Assembly: GCA_034670405.1 (NCBI GenBank)
Contig: JAXDDX010000167.1
Coordinates: 610,001-674,000 of the forward strand
DNA from: Hoplostethus atlanticus
Lineage: Eukaryota; Chordata; Actinopteri; Trachichthyiformes; Trachichthyidae
Direction of reading: 5' to 3'
Length of the DNA stretch: 64,000 nt
Below, piece by piece: positions 37,342 through 48,689 of this stretch. The notes beneath the pieces are model-generated. The model was not told where the DNA came from and did no database searches. It saw only the letters and a program-made list of their open reading frames with translations. The first letter of the stretch is position 1; each line of letters starts with the position of its first letter. Position numbers and translations under genes: made by a program.

Positions 37342-40300
37342 AAAGCTTATTCCACTGAACAGTCAACTGTTCTGCTCAAGCAATAACCCTCTTAGCATTT
37401 GTTAGCAATGCTAGTGCAATTCGCTGTGGTCTCAAAATTACAATGCAGAACACGTTATTCCATAAGAGGTGCAACAGTGACTGTAGATTAAGATTTGATG
37501 GGGTGCCCATGCTTGCTGTTTGAAACTCAATGGCTACTTGGCCCCTGGAGTCTCATGACAGTCTGGCAAAGTTCAAGTGCTGCTCAGAAACGTGCCCCCA
37601 CTATGCAGCCATGTTCCCCGTTATATTTACCTCCTGACTTTGACATATACTGAGAGCTGATCAGAGGCCTGTGGATCTGCCTAGATTAATGTAGTGTATT
37701 TTAATCTTTCTTTATTTTAATCTCTAATCTTAATAAGATCTATTCTGTTCTAACTGTACCATAACATTACCTCTGCTTGGTCGCAGTATGACGAGTTTGT
37801 GCCAGCCTCCATCACAACCAAATATGGAGGTTTCTACGTTAATTCAGGCCTACTGCAGTTCCGCCAGACCTCTGACACTGAGACTGAGGATTTCACAACG
37901 GAAAGGAAACCACTCGAGCCCCCTAAAGTACGTTGTGAATCTTGGAAGCATGTGACGTGTCCTAAAATGTTTCTTCAAAGTGGATAAAGGTTGTTTTTTT
38001 TTCTCTCAAAATGTAGAGTTTAATTTCAGAACAAAATTCTGCATGTTGTCTCGTAAGCGAGTCGCGGCTGCCTGACTACTGAAGCTGTTCTTAACACTAT
38101 CATATCCCCCAAGGAAATTCAGTGTTCAATATGATTTGACATTACAATCAAGTGCATTACTTTTTAGAAACGTAAACTGAACGGAGGACAGGATGAGCCA
38201 AAGAAGAAGCAGCGCAAAGAAGTTGGCCAGATGAAAACCGCAGTGGATTCAAAGACTGGGTGAGACTGACCATAGCCATGTTGCCTATTGATGGGAGGGA
38301 GTCTGACACTTTACTGTGAATACTCAGTATGACAAAGGCAACACTTTATTCCAGGACTAAAGTAGGAGGTTGTATCAACATTTGACATGATTAAATGCTC
38401 AAAGTAATCGTTCATTGCCCTTATCTTGCAGTACTCTGTCTGATGTTGGAGTGGAGGAACAGGTAAAGAAGAAAAAGAAGAAGAAGCCTGCTGGCACCTT
38501 GAGCGTCACAAACATGCTGAAAAAATTTCAAAGAGAGAAAGAGAAAGAAAGACAGAAGAAAGAGAGTCAGAGGACGGTACCCATCATCCGCACACCAACA
38601 ATACCTCTGTGCCCGGCAGATGCAGCCGGGGGCGGGGGCTCAGGATTTGCTGATCCCCTCCTCAATTTAATTGGATCAACCAACGATCATGCACTTATCC
38701 AAGCGGCCAGCACAGTGGATTTTGATATTGATTTGGACTCTTTATTAGATGTCACTGAAGACAATTGTCAACCCAAATCTCTGCTTCATCCTGCCACAGA
38801 GACTCAGCTCATCCTACCGTCCCAACCTAAAACAGATGTCCAGACCCAGTCCACTATTTTCCCTCAGGCCCAATCCCAACCTCCCAAGTCCAAGACAAAG
38901 ACCAGTGCCCAGCCTAAACCTCAGCCAGAGCAAACCCAGCTCCCGTCAGAAGCCAAGACTAGCTCCCTACACCACTTCATCCCCTTGCCAGAGGGTCTTC
39001 CTCCAGTCCTGGAAAAGAGAATTGGAGAGCTTACGATGGTAAGCTTGTATTTTATTAGTGGTATTTATGTCATGTCAGTGTTGATGTGTGTACGCTGAAG
39101 TGAACACATAGTCTAGTATCTCTCTGTGCACATGTTGAGCATGCTTGTGAAATGGCACCATTTTCAAATAAATGGGCAATTGGAGGATGGGTGGACAGTC
39201 TTTTGATTGCTTGATGTTCTGACTTTTCAGGTGGCCAAGACCTCCGAAGGAGAGTCAAAACTCAAGTTCTTCACTCCAGAAATCAACTCAATTCTACTGG
39301 AGTGAGTAGCTGACAAACGTATACAAAGCAAATGATATTTTGCTAGATTGTTGTTTTAGTCATCCGGATGTAGTCATGTTGAAATGGGGTTACTATTTGA
39401 GTGCATAGTCCAGCTTGCTGACTGTCTTGACTCCAGCATTGAGTTGCAGTGTCGGGAGCAGGGTGGCCAGTTGCGCTCCAAGGTGTACACGCACCTGTCG
39501 TCTTTCCTGCCCTGCAGCAGAGAGACGCTCCTCAAACGTGTAAAGAAACTACTGCACGCACATATGGTGAGTGCACTTGTGTTTCATTGGTATTATGCTT
39601 TGATCGTGCTGAGAGCTGCATGGTAAGACCAATGTGTGCTTGTCTGTATGTTTGTATCCTGTCTAGACTGTTCCGGAGGATCCTATGCAGAAACTCACGG
39701 AGGCCATTGGCAGAGCTATGCCGGAGCAAATCGCACGTTTCCATGACAACCGCCAAGCACATGTGCAAGTCAAGTCTTCAAAGTACGTTCATCAGCAAAC
39801 ATCATTGTTCAAACATGTCTTTTAATTAAATTGAATCATTCACTTTAAAAGCCACTTGAGAGTAGCAGTGTTAAGACAGATATTTAAGGTCTGTATTTCC
39901 ATAAATAAATTGGGTGGAAGGTGATCGCAAGGCTTCGCACACGAGGCGGCGCCTGTTTTCCTTCACCGTGTGATTGGTTAAGACGGAACGGTATGGGTTT
40001 TCATGTTACAGACTCCATGGATTTCACAGTGAAGACATTGCCCAACATCTGTACCGTTCATAACCAGTAGACGTTACAAGAAGATGGTGAACCAGGTTTT
40101 CATTCCAAACGCTAAACTCTGCTCGAAGGTGTGCTGATTAGCTTTCGTTGGAATGAAAACCTGCATACTGTCTGCCCCTCTGGCACATGGCTGCCTGTTA
40201 CTGCTCTGCTATCGTGAGAAGACTGTCACAGCAGATCACAAATATCAGGAACATTTCCAGGAATCACTTGGCATGTAACCTGAACTCTGATTTATCTTTG

Positions 40301-42846
40301 TTGGAAAATGAGATGTGCCAACTACATGCAGATCTGATACAGTTGTGGCAAGTAAGGAGACGTTGAAGTCTGGCACAATTCAAGGCACTGTTTTTGTTTG
40401 TTTGTTTGTTGTTTTTTTAAGTCATTATCAAGACTGTGACTCCCATTTCAGGTTACCAACACCCTTGTTCCCATGTCTCCATACACAACCTGGCTAACAT
40501 GGAAGGAAAACTTGGCTATAGTTTTAATTGTAATAACAAAGTCTTTATACTAAGCATCAAATAGTCAATGTTATTTCAAGTTATGCATGTAAGTAATGAG
40601 TGTAATATCCTGAATATGATATATAGATTTTCTATAATTGCAATATAGATATCTCTCCTTTTTTTAGCTTACTGTATGATGGCCAAGAATATTGGATGTG
40701 CTTAAATATCGGGTTTGGTTTTGGGCTCACTGGAGACATAATCTTTAATTGTGTTTACGTCCATGTCAGGGCAGCAGAGGGGAAAGAGGGCAACCAGATG
40801 GGGAGTGTTGGCTCACTGGACAATGGAGAGGAGAAAAGTGGGAAGAGGGGCCCTCAGAAGTTGTTCAGATGGAATGAGGAGATCAGGTCAGGTCACTTTT
40901 CAAAGTTGTCAACATACTGCTTTGTAATTGGCATTGTTCACTCTTCTCTTTAGATGTGATAATGGCGGCACAGTGGACTAAAACACCTCAAAATATGATT
41001 CAGTTGCCTGCTTAATACATGCAATGAGTTTCATTCTTCATACTTTCCCATGTTATAGTATGTTCTCATTCTCTCACACATGCAGGGAGTGCTTAAACTA
41101 TGTGTTGAAGGCAAAGATGGACAGATATGAAATAGAAAGGAACGGGAGCCAAGAGATGGAAGAGTACCTCAAGACCTTCCTAGATAATGAAGTCAAATGC
41201 CTTTGGCCAAAGGGATGGATGCAACTAAGGTACTACCTGATGTTAGTGTACATATACCATCAGTCATATTTATACTAAACACCTGTTTGATGTTCTTTTA
41301 AATGTAATTATCTACATACACACTTCTCTCATCCCATTCACATGCACAAATGAAGGCTTATTTTATTCTCAGGGTGCTGCTGAAGGAGAGCAGGAAAGTT
41401 CTAGCCCCCCACATTTCATTACCGTGAGTACAATAACTGGAGTGGTGACTCAGCTACAGTACCAGCACAGAAAGGCACATATTTCTTTCAGATGTTACTA
41501 TTTCTACCTGCACTTCAGCTCCAAATATTATGTTGTGGAAGTCTTATTAATCTTCATTGTTTGTCTAAATATCAGATTTAGAATCACAATTCTTTAAATT
41601 ATAACAAGTAATTTTGTCAGGTTATCACAGCTTCTCATTTGACCATTTACCTTTTTTAAATATATGCTCAGAGTGAAGAAGGCCAAGTCGGGGAAAAGGC
41701 AGTCCGCTGTCGGTGGCGTTCCCACTCCCTCAAGTGGCGCCAGTGATTCAGCAGATTCCAATGCTCTCCAGGTAACTCCACCAGCGAAGGGAGGACTCTG
41801 CCTGGACACAGACGGTGCCCTTGATGAAGGCCTCCTCCCTAATTGTCTTCCACTTGGTGCTGTGGAGAAGGAGGTTGATGCCTCGAAAATGGTGGAGGGT
41901 AAACGGGGAGACTGGGTGGGAGTGGATATCAGCACCCCAAAACCTGTGGAGATGGACAAGCAACCTCTGTCCAACACCACATCTGCACCTGCTGCTCTCA
42001 CACGTTCACTACTGGACCTGCTTGCTGAACAAGCACTGGCGAGAGAACAACTTGACAAGGACTCAATTTCCCAGGAACTCCTAGCAGAAGCTGTTGCCTC
42101 TGCAACATGCAAACATTCAGTCCAGCACTGGAGCCTTGGCGTGGACATCAAAAGCCCCCCTCTTCCTCCTCCACCCCCCCAGTCCAGCCCAGTGAGTTCC
42201 CCAGGGATCAGACAATGTCTTCTTGTTTTGGCTCCTGTTCTGCAGGTCGCAGAATTCGCTGGGCATGGAAATCTTACCAAAATGCAAGCAATATCTGATG
42301 ACCCCGACATTACTAAACCATGTGAATTCCACCATGGACTTGCACACAGTAAGTTTTGAGTGCTCAATGTGTATTGTATTTATGGATGCGCTCATGTTAA
42401 AACCTCAGGTGACTCTCAGACTGGCAGAACGTCCTCGTCTGGTTCTGATTTACTTTACGATATTCTGCTAGTCTGACAGGTTACCTGGGGTGTCACTAAA
42501 ACGTATTCTACATGGTATTTTTAGATCTAACACATCTGAAGAACACCAAAGCACAACAACTAATCCATGGTTGAATAACACATACACTATTCAAAACATT
42601 ACATATTAGAACATAACTTTAAAGATATAATTAAACTATTTTCATTTTGTCTTTTTCACATCAAAAGCATTGCATTGATGAACCAATCTGGAACAAAATA
42701 AAGAAACAAAATAGTGAATGTACCACTGAACCCTGAACAATGGTGATGTCACTGGTATACCAAAATCTGGATTTCAAATTCTCTTCTTTCCAGATGGGAG
42801 CAATATTCCTGGAGAAGGACTGGACACTGGGAGGAACCTACATTAA
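34150..42846 (+). CDS. ubn1: Ubinuclein-1, HIRA-complex subunit, 14 coding exons
   Basis: Subunit of the HIRA histone chaperone (HIRA-UBN1-CABIN1), which deposits H3.3/H4 independently of replication in the nucleus. Exons: 34150-34386, 35913-36023, 36351-36449, 37787-37927, 38168-38259, 38432-39038, 39231-39301, 39437-39566, 39667-39782, 40770-40886, 41086-41229, 41373-41423, 41672-42348, 42794-42846. All junction phases agree, giving 881 aa. It starts [12 protein letters not shown], as in UBN1. The Hpc2-related (H3.3-binding) domain is at about 112-172 ([31 protein letters not shown]). A Lys-rich stretch follows at about 235-245, then the ubinuclein middle domain at about 412-640 ([35 protein letters not shown]). 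The end holds a conserved-looking EFHHGLAH. It is shorter than mammalian UBN1 (about 1130 aa), mostly in the low-complexity C-terminal half. An in-frame 54-nt GT...AG segment at 42192-42245 is left in the exon because it is very short for a vertebrate intron. UBN2 was considered; the N terminus and LTLFE block fit UBN1 better. Confidence 0.9.
34387..35912 (+). other. ubn1 intron 1, nothing else seen
   Basis: 1.5-kb intron with a G run near 34426. Its short open frames show no family pattern. No recognisable repeat with defined ends. Confidence 0.6.
36470..37112. mobile_element. Palindromic Tc1-like MITE in ubn1 intron 3
   Basis: The ends are near-perfect inverted repeats of about 30 bp: CAGTACCTTGCAAAAGTATT at the left, and the reverse complement of CAGTGCCTTGCAAAAGTATT at the right, each continuing CACNCTNTTGAC. 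The interior folds on itself: blocks around CAGTCCAGGCCTTGAAGTTT and AAATACAGAAGGTG recur inverted about 150-200 bp away. No coding capacity. The terminal sequence resembles fish Tc1-like families as I remember them. The TA target duplication is not clean. Confidence 0.8.
37302..37335. repeat. (AT)n microsatellite in ubn1 intron 3
   Basis: About 17 AT units followed by an A run; self-complementary, so prone to cruciform extrusion. Confidence 0.9.
40093..40163. repeat. 71-bp foldback repeat in ubn1 intron 9
   Basis: CAGGTTTTCATTCCAA at 40093-40108 and its exact reverse complement at 40148-40163 bracket a short loop region. Such miniature inverted repeats with these ends are common in fish genomes. 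Possibly an ultra-short MITE. Confidence 0.65.
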
Positions 42847-43387
42847 AAGTGATTCTGAGACAGGGTCACAAAATTGTTAACCCATTGATGAAAGAATTGC
42901 TTTTCTTTTTCTTTTCTTTTTTTTGCTGGGACCATCAGCTGTGGTTCTTATTTGGTGGTCTTGTAATGTGCTGCTGGCTTTACTGGCTGAAAACTCTCCT
43001 CAGCTTTAATGGAATTTGGTTGAAAGGATGACTGTCATCAACTGAGGTGGTCACAGGGGAGAAAGGTGACTCATTATTGGAAGCCTTAACTGGTGGTTTT
43101 GGTGATGTGTAATGAGAACAGGAGTGTCACTTTTACAGTCTCATAGGGGCAAGCAATTTCAAACTTGCACATATATTGCACCCCCTGATCTGGCTCCTGG
43201 TGGCAGCACTGGCTACTGATTTTTTTTTTTATTTTTTTTTTTGTTTCGCTTAGTTTTTTCTTCCAAAGAAAAACAAGACCATGTCTACTGAAAGAATCAT
43301 TTTAATCATTTCCTTCAATTCTATGTGTTAAAAGAGCTCTGTGCTGAATGGTAAATAATTTACTCTGAACTGAGAAATAATAATAAT

Positions 43388-43393
43388 AATAAA
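43388..43393 (+). terminator. Candidate poly(A) signal of ubn1
   Basis: AATAAA at the end of an AAT-repeat run, about 540 nt beyond the ubn1 stop. The 3' UTR between 42847 and here has several poly-T runs and no other canonical hexamer that I noticed. The low-complexity context makes this uncertain. Confidence 0.3.
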
Positions 43394-43687
43394 AAAAAAG
43401 ATATTGCAACGTGTATAGTCTTACAATCGCCTGTTTTGTGATTGCGCCCATTATAAATGGTTCCAGATTTATTACATTGTAGCCTGTCTGTCTAAATTTG
43501 TGAGTATAATGGGTGACAAAGCAGGTAAGTTGCGTGGTTTCCCTGATTCCCGAAGGATTTTGGCCCTTGAGTTGTAGCATAGATACAGTACGGTGTATGG
43601 ATGATTGACTATACTTTGTGTAGGAGTTTAAACTAGGCAGCAAGCCTAAAACAAGTGCCGTTTTGTGATTTGGTATATTTTGAAATG

Positions 43688-44182
43688 CACTCACTGGCCA
43701 TTTTATTAGGTACACCTGCTTGTTAATGCAAATATCTAATCGGCCAATCGTGTGGCAGAATCTCAATGCATAAAAGCATGCAGACATGGTCAATAGGTTC
43801 AGTTGTTAAGACAAAACATCAGACGGGAAGAAATTAGATCTAAGTGACTTTGGCCATGGAATGAGTGTCGGTGGCAGGCAGGGTGGTTTGAGTATCTCAG
43901 AAACCGCTGATCTCCTGGCATGTTCATGCACAACAGTCTCTAGAGTTCATAGAAAATGGTGCGAAAAACAAAACATCCAGTGAGCGGCAGTTCTGTGTGC
44001 GAAAACGCCTTTTGACAAATCTGCAGCAACTGTGTGATGCCATCATGTCAACATGGACCAGAATCTCTGAGGAATGTTTGCAGCACTTTGTTGAATCCAC
44101 AGAGACTTCAGGCTGTTCTGTGGGCAAATGGGGGTCCTACCCAGGACTAGAAAGGTGTACCTAATAAAGTGGCCACTGAGTG
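43688..44182 (+). mobile_element. Internally deleted Tc1-like transposon
   Basis: TIRs of about 30 bp (CACTCACTGGCCATTTTATT at the left; its near inverse ends at 44182), flanked by TG (probably mutated TA) and TA. The plus strand keeps an N-terminal transposase piece (KKLDLSDFGHGMSVGGRQGG, LSISETADLLA, helix-turn-helix) and a C-terminal piece (LQQLCDAIMSTWTRISEE), with the catalytic middle missing. At 495 bp it is a deletion derivative of a ~1.5-kb element. Downstream of ubn1. Confidence 0.85.
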
Positions 44183-44184
44183 TA

Positions 44185-44300
44185 TGTGCACCGTATGTGG
44201 GAAGGCCTGCAGCTGTTCTGTAAAGAGACTTGAATAAATTCACACAGGAAAGCCACCATAGCATCGTTTAATGTATGGCAAAGGGTTCAACTAGGACACA
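44185..44300 (+). pseudogene. C2H2 zinc-finger exon relic
   Basis: The plus strand reads CTVCGKACSCSVKRLE, stop, IHTGK and then YGKGFN. This is the C..CGK.....L...H.HTGKP...CGK.F pattern of a Kruppel-type finger with its linker, damaged by stops and by loss of the first ligand of the next finger. It starts within 3 bp of the deleted Tc1 element end at 44182. It covers about one and a half fingers. No intact zinc-finger gene is visible nearby. Confidence 0.5.
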
Positions 44301-44783
44301 CACACACATGGGAATAAGCATACCACAAAAGTGACAAGAGTCTGAAGAATCATTGGTGAACACTTTGGAGGGAGGCCTTTTCACTCCTCCCTCCTCAGGG
44401 GGACGGGGGAGAATGCAACCATATTTCTTTAGCGATGAGTAGATACAGGGCCTGTGAACCATGTATAGAAAGAGTTTAAAACTGGAATTGCCAACAGGTC
44501 GTTTCTACCGCATGGGTTTTGAAACTTGTTCAACTCCAAAGATGAAATTGGTTGAACACCAAATGCTGAGCAGGTTGTTGCTGCTATTCTGTTCATTTTA
44601 TTCATTCTCACCAGGCTGGAACAACCATTTATTCCCGGTGTTGAGCAGTCTTGAACAATCTGCTGAGTCTGCGTTCAGATTTAGTGTATTGGTGCAATTG
44701 GGATGGATTGGTTTGGATGGATGTACCTGGGCAGTTTTCAAGGGGGCACTTTTAGCATATTATCTGGTTCTTGTATGACACCT

Positions 44784-44789
44784 TTTATT
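44784..44789 (-). terminator. Candidate poly(A) signal of the ICAM-like gene
   Basis: TTTATT on the plus strand is AATAAA on the minus strand, about 225 nt past the stop codon at 45012. This would give a compact 3' UTR. It is plausible by position only. Confidence 0.35.
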
Positions 44790-45011
44790 TTGGTAAGTGG
44801 AGAGCATTGGTGTTGACATTTAGATGTTATGGACAAAAAGACATCAAACAATGAAGCTGCCAATATATGTACATGGTCCATTTGACAGGTGACATAGAAA
44901 AAGCAATGACTCTTTGCAGGGAGTAAGAATGACAAACGCTTCTTACAACAGGAGCTCACCCAAATCGCACAGAAAGTCTAATTACAGGTTGCATTGGTGT
45001 TTGAGGAGGTC

Positions 45012-48000
45012 TTACAACCAATGACTCAACTGAATAAGCAGGACAGCCACCAGGAAATGCTTACTGACAGTATTTGAAGTTCCTAGAGAGAGGGAGAAAG
45101 CAAGGGTGACTGCATGAATTCAACATGGCTTTTCACTTTTGGCCTCAGTTGTATTTGTCGTTTCACTCCAATTTTTGGATTGGAAGGATTGGAATTTTGT
45201 GTTTGGAATTCAACACGGAAATGTCAGATATAACAGATGACACACACACATAAATACATATAAACACATACCTTTGGCAGTGAGGACCTCCACCTCCAGG
45301 GTGAGATCTTTCTGTCCAAGAGCTCCCTTTGCCGAGACTGTGTACTTCCCGGCATGCTTTCTGCTTGGATGTGTGGGTGGGGCGACCACCTGCCCATCTC
45401 TGAGCCAGGTGACTAATGGGCTAGGATTTCCTCTCACCTCGCAGATGAGTTCCTCTCCCTCTCTAACCTGCAGTTTTGTAGGACAAAGGAATTGTGGACC
45501 AACTGAGGAAGAAGAGAAAGGTGCAGCAAGTTGACAGAGAAGCAAGGTACAAAAGGAAACCGCAGAGGGAGAGGGATGTTGAAAAGAGGAAAGGGAGATC
45601 TTAGGTAGAGGGTAGGAGGAGCGAGATGGAGAATGGAAAAGGATATCCCTTCAATAAAATGTCCATTTGATTGACGTCTGCAACAACAAATGCGAAAGCA
45701 TGTTACTGTTGAACTCACAGTGGACAGTGGCCGTGAGGTTCTGCGACCTCACCACCGGAGGGGGCTGTGGTCCTTCAGGTCCCAGCTCCAGCTTGGCTTC
45801 ACACCAGTACTGGACTCCATCATCTTCTGTACTGGGGTTGATGGTCAGAGTGAAGATCTCTGTCACTGGCCTCTTCTGTGTGGTGTTCCTGGACTGTGGT
45901 GGGCCGAGTTCTGCCTGTCCTCTGTAGAAGGTCACAGCGAGGTTCCCAAGAGGAGCAACTTCCTGGACGTTACACTGCAGAGTGTATTGATGACCCTCAA
46001 GCATTGGCCCAGAGTGATTTACGTAGCTGATGGACACACTGTCTGGAGGCTCTGGGGAGACAGACAAATACAAAGACACACACACAGGGAGCATGATCAG
46101 TGTGACCAACAAAGGCTTGACATTAAAAATATATCAGTAAAATAAAAGTGTCAACTTACTGTAGACAGTTAAATCTAGGCAAGTGAAGCAGGGTCCTCCA
46201 TAATCAGAGAGTGCATAGCACATGGGGCTCAAGCTCCACTCAGTCAGACGGTCCACTCTCCAGACCAGAAACATAGCTATAGTGGCATTAGGGGCTTCCT
46301 AGTGGATGTTTAAAGGTCACAAATCAGGAAAAGCTATTAAGGTTTTGTAAAATGTATTGTTATTTAGAGTATTTTTGTTTGGGTGGTACATACAGATGTG
46401 TCAGGATCTGTTCGTAATCTCAAACATTTTGACTTTTTTATTTTGACAGATTTTTAAAACCAGTTCAATATTGCATGTTGGTAGTACATGTAGGTTTTTC
46501 AGTCTCCTTATCACAAACAAGAGAATGAGCCCATAAACCTCTGCGGTTTGCAGAATAATGGTTCTGTGTCTGTGAGTGAAAGAAAATGTCAGTCAATAGG
46601 GTCTCGTGAGGACTGACTCCCTTACCAGGTCAACTTCCCAGCCCAGGGTAGACATCCTTGATACAGAGCAGTTAGCTGTCACTGGATCTCCAAACCTGTG
46701 ACAATCAGGTTTATAGACAGATTTATTTCTCACAAAACTTTAATTGGCACCAGCTGCTAAACAAGCTTCAGTAAGTAGGCACTGGAAAAATAGTAAACCA
46801 GAAGCTTTATACATCTCAGAGTAAGACAGTCACATAAATCAACATGTAGAAGGGTTGGGTGTACCTATAAGCCAATATATTAACAACACTCATTAGTTCA
46901 CATACGTTTCCTAAAATAAGTTTCCTTTAATATAGACAGCTCTTTTATCGTACCCGACCACCAGCCTGGAGGGTGAGATCATCAGAGGGCATGCTTGTCC
47001 TTGTTCCGTTAAACCTGCAGGGGTGTCCATGAGAGAAGGGGTGGGGGACGGCGTACTGAGAGAAGGGGAAGATAGAGATGAGAGTATAGATGGAGAGGGG
47101 GAAGTAGGAAGAGACGGAGGAGGAACAGGTGGAAGAGATGCGGGAGAGAGAGTAGAAACGGGGGATGAGGCAGCTGATGTCACGTGATATGGTTAGGGAG
47201 TGGAGAAGGAAGACAGGAAGGGAGGCCTTATTAAATAAATGTCAGAACGTTCCCCAAGTTCCCCAAAACCACTGATACCTACCTTCAAATAAATAGTAAC
47301 CTTCGGGTAATGACTATGGAGAGAGGGCTTTTACACACTTGAATTCAGAATGGTAGCATAGAGCCATGTGTGGTCCCAACATCGCCCCACTGTTAATAAG
47401 GGGTTCATGTTCATTTCATTTCTTTGAAAACTTTTTCTTTCACAGAAAAAGGAGCTCGCGATAAAAAGTAGAAGTAGTGAAGTTGAAGTAGTATGGTTTG
47501 TTGGTATTATATATATTCTTTTTTTATTGTTTTCTTTTTTTATTGTTTTTATTTTATTTATTATTATACACCTCGCAGGAATGTAATGCCAGTATAGCTA
47601 TAACTGATGTGCTTGAAAAACCTGGATTAGGGATTCAAAAGGATCTTGAAAATCAAAATATTGTCTTTATATTATATTATGTCTTTACATTAATTTGATA
47701 TTCCAGCAAATGTTGAGGTGACTTTAGAACAAATTACACTTAAGGTGTAAGATGATGGGAACTGTGTCTGCAATGTACGTGTAGCATATGTGTTATATCC
47801 AATCACAGTGATTCATTATGTCTATCTTGGTGCATGGAAGTCTGAAGGAATTTCCCTCTCTTTGCAAAATGAGGGCAAAGGTCAATTGAATTTTGCCCTT
47901 CAGTGAAATAATATTGCATTTAGCTGATCTTCTGTGAACCATTGTGTCCTAGCAGAGTGAATACACCCAGTGTGTTCCTCTCAGGAAGGAAGGACACCCT

Positions 48001-48685
48001 GCCCAAGTCAGTGAGCTCGCTCCTCTTTTCTATGACCATTGTTCCACAGAATCCTGAGGTTGTTCTTCTGGCTATCAGATGATCTCATTCACAGTAGCTG
48101 GTTGGTGTGTGTGTGTGTGTGTGTATGTCTGTGTGTGTGTGGGTGTGGGTGTGTGTGTGTGTGTTTTCCTGGTCCACACAGTATACCAGCTATTAAAATA
48201 CATTATTGCTGAAGTCTGTGAATTCTAAATACCACTCTGTAAAATCTATCTATCCATGAGAGAACTGCCAATTGATGGATAGGTGACATTGGAAAGACAC
48301 AGGAGAGGAGACAAGACAAGGAGAACGAATCGGGCAAAGATCTAAACTCTCGTGATGCGTGACATTTTTTTTCTGATCCACCAATAGTTATTCAACAGTG
48401 ACACACATACACACAAACCTGCAACCTCTATACTTCTAGCCCAAATGTTTTAATTCTATTATTTGGGTTAAATGTTAAAATGTTGTATTTCACTTTTTCA
48501 CTTTTTTTGTATTTCACTGCAATTAAATAATTTACATCAATTTACTATTGAGGATCACCAGCCTGTCTTATTTACACTATCCCGACTGTTTCCACAGCTG
48601 ACCACAACATGACCGCTGTCATTCACTCACCTGACCCAAGGAAGGGGAAGAGAAGAAGAGTGGTTGGCCATCCAAATGCACACAT
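45012..48685 (-). CDS. ICAM-like Ig-superfamily adhesion protein, 7 exons, predicted GPI-anchored
   Basis: Minus-strand exons: 48685-48631, 47014-46954, 46695-46626, 46298-46160, 46051-45719, 45502-45272, 45082-45012. All junctions are GT-AG with consistent phases, giving 319 aa. Exon 1 is a signal peptide, [19 protein letters not shown]. Domain 1 (about 20-108) has the fish-ICAM pattern [25 protein letters not shown] and Cys pairs. Domain 2 (about 109-219) has YTLQC and [12 protein letters not shown]. Domain 3 (about 220-296) has [20 protein letters not shown] and KYTVSAKG; its second Cys is replaced (YTVSA where YxC is usual). N-glycosylation sequons are frequent (NCS, NAT, NHS, NTT, NLT). 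The last exon encodes GTSNTVSKH then [14 protein letters not shown] and stop: a hydrophobic end with no basic tail, so a GPI-attachment signal rather than a transmembrane helix. Likely role: cell-surface leukocyte or endothelial adhesion, inferred from family. The exact ortholog is not assignable. Confidence 0.82.
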
Positions 48686-48689
48686 CCTT

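Noticed and set aside
41594-42367. 257-codon minus-strand frame
   Set aside because: Antisense shadow of ubn1 exon 13, which has family matches and splice sites on the plus strand.
44902-45077. Plus-strand open stretches ([26 protein letters not shown]) as an unknown coding relic
   Set aside because: They overlap the last exon of the minus-strand ICAM-like gene and its 3' UTR, which explain the composition.
46911-47183. Pro/Ser-rich 90-codon minus-strand frame as a mucin-like stalk of the ICAM-like protein
   Set aside because: Only the last third (exon 47014-46954) is coding. The rest is a pyrimidine-rich intron end, and a proper signal-peptide exon with matching phase exists at 48685-48631.
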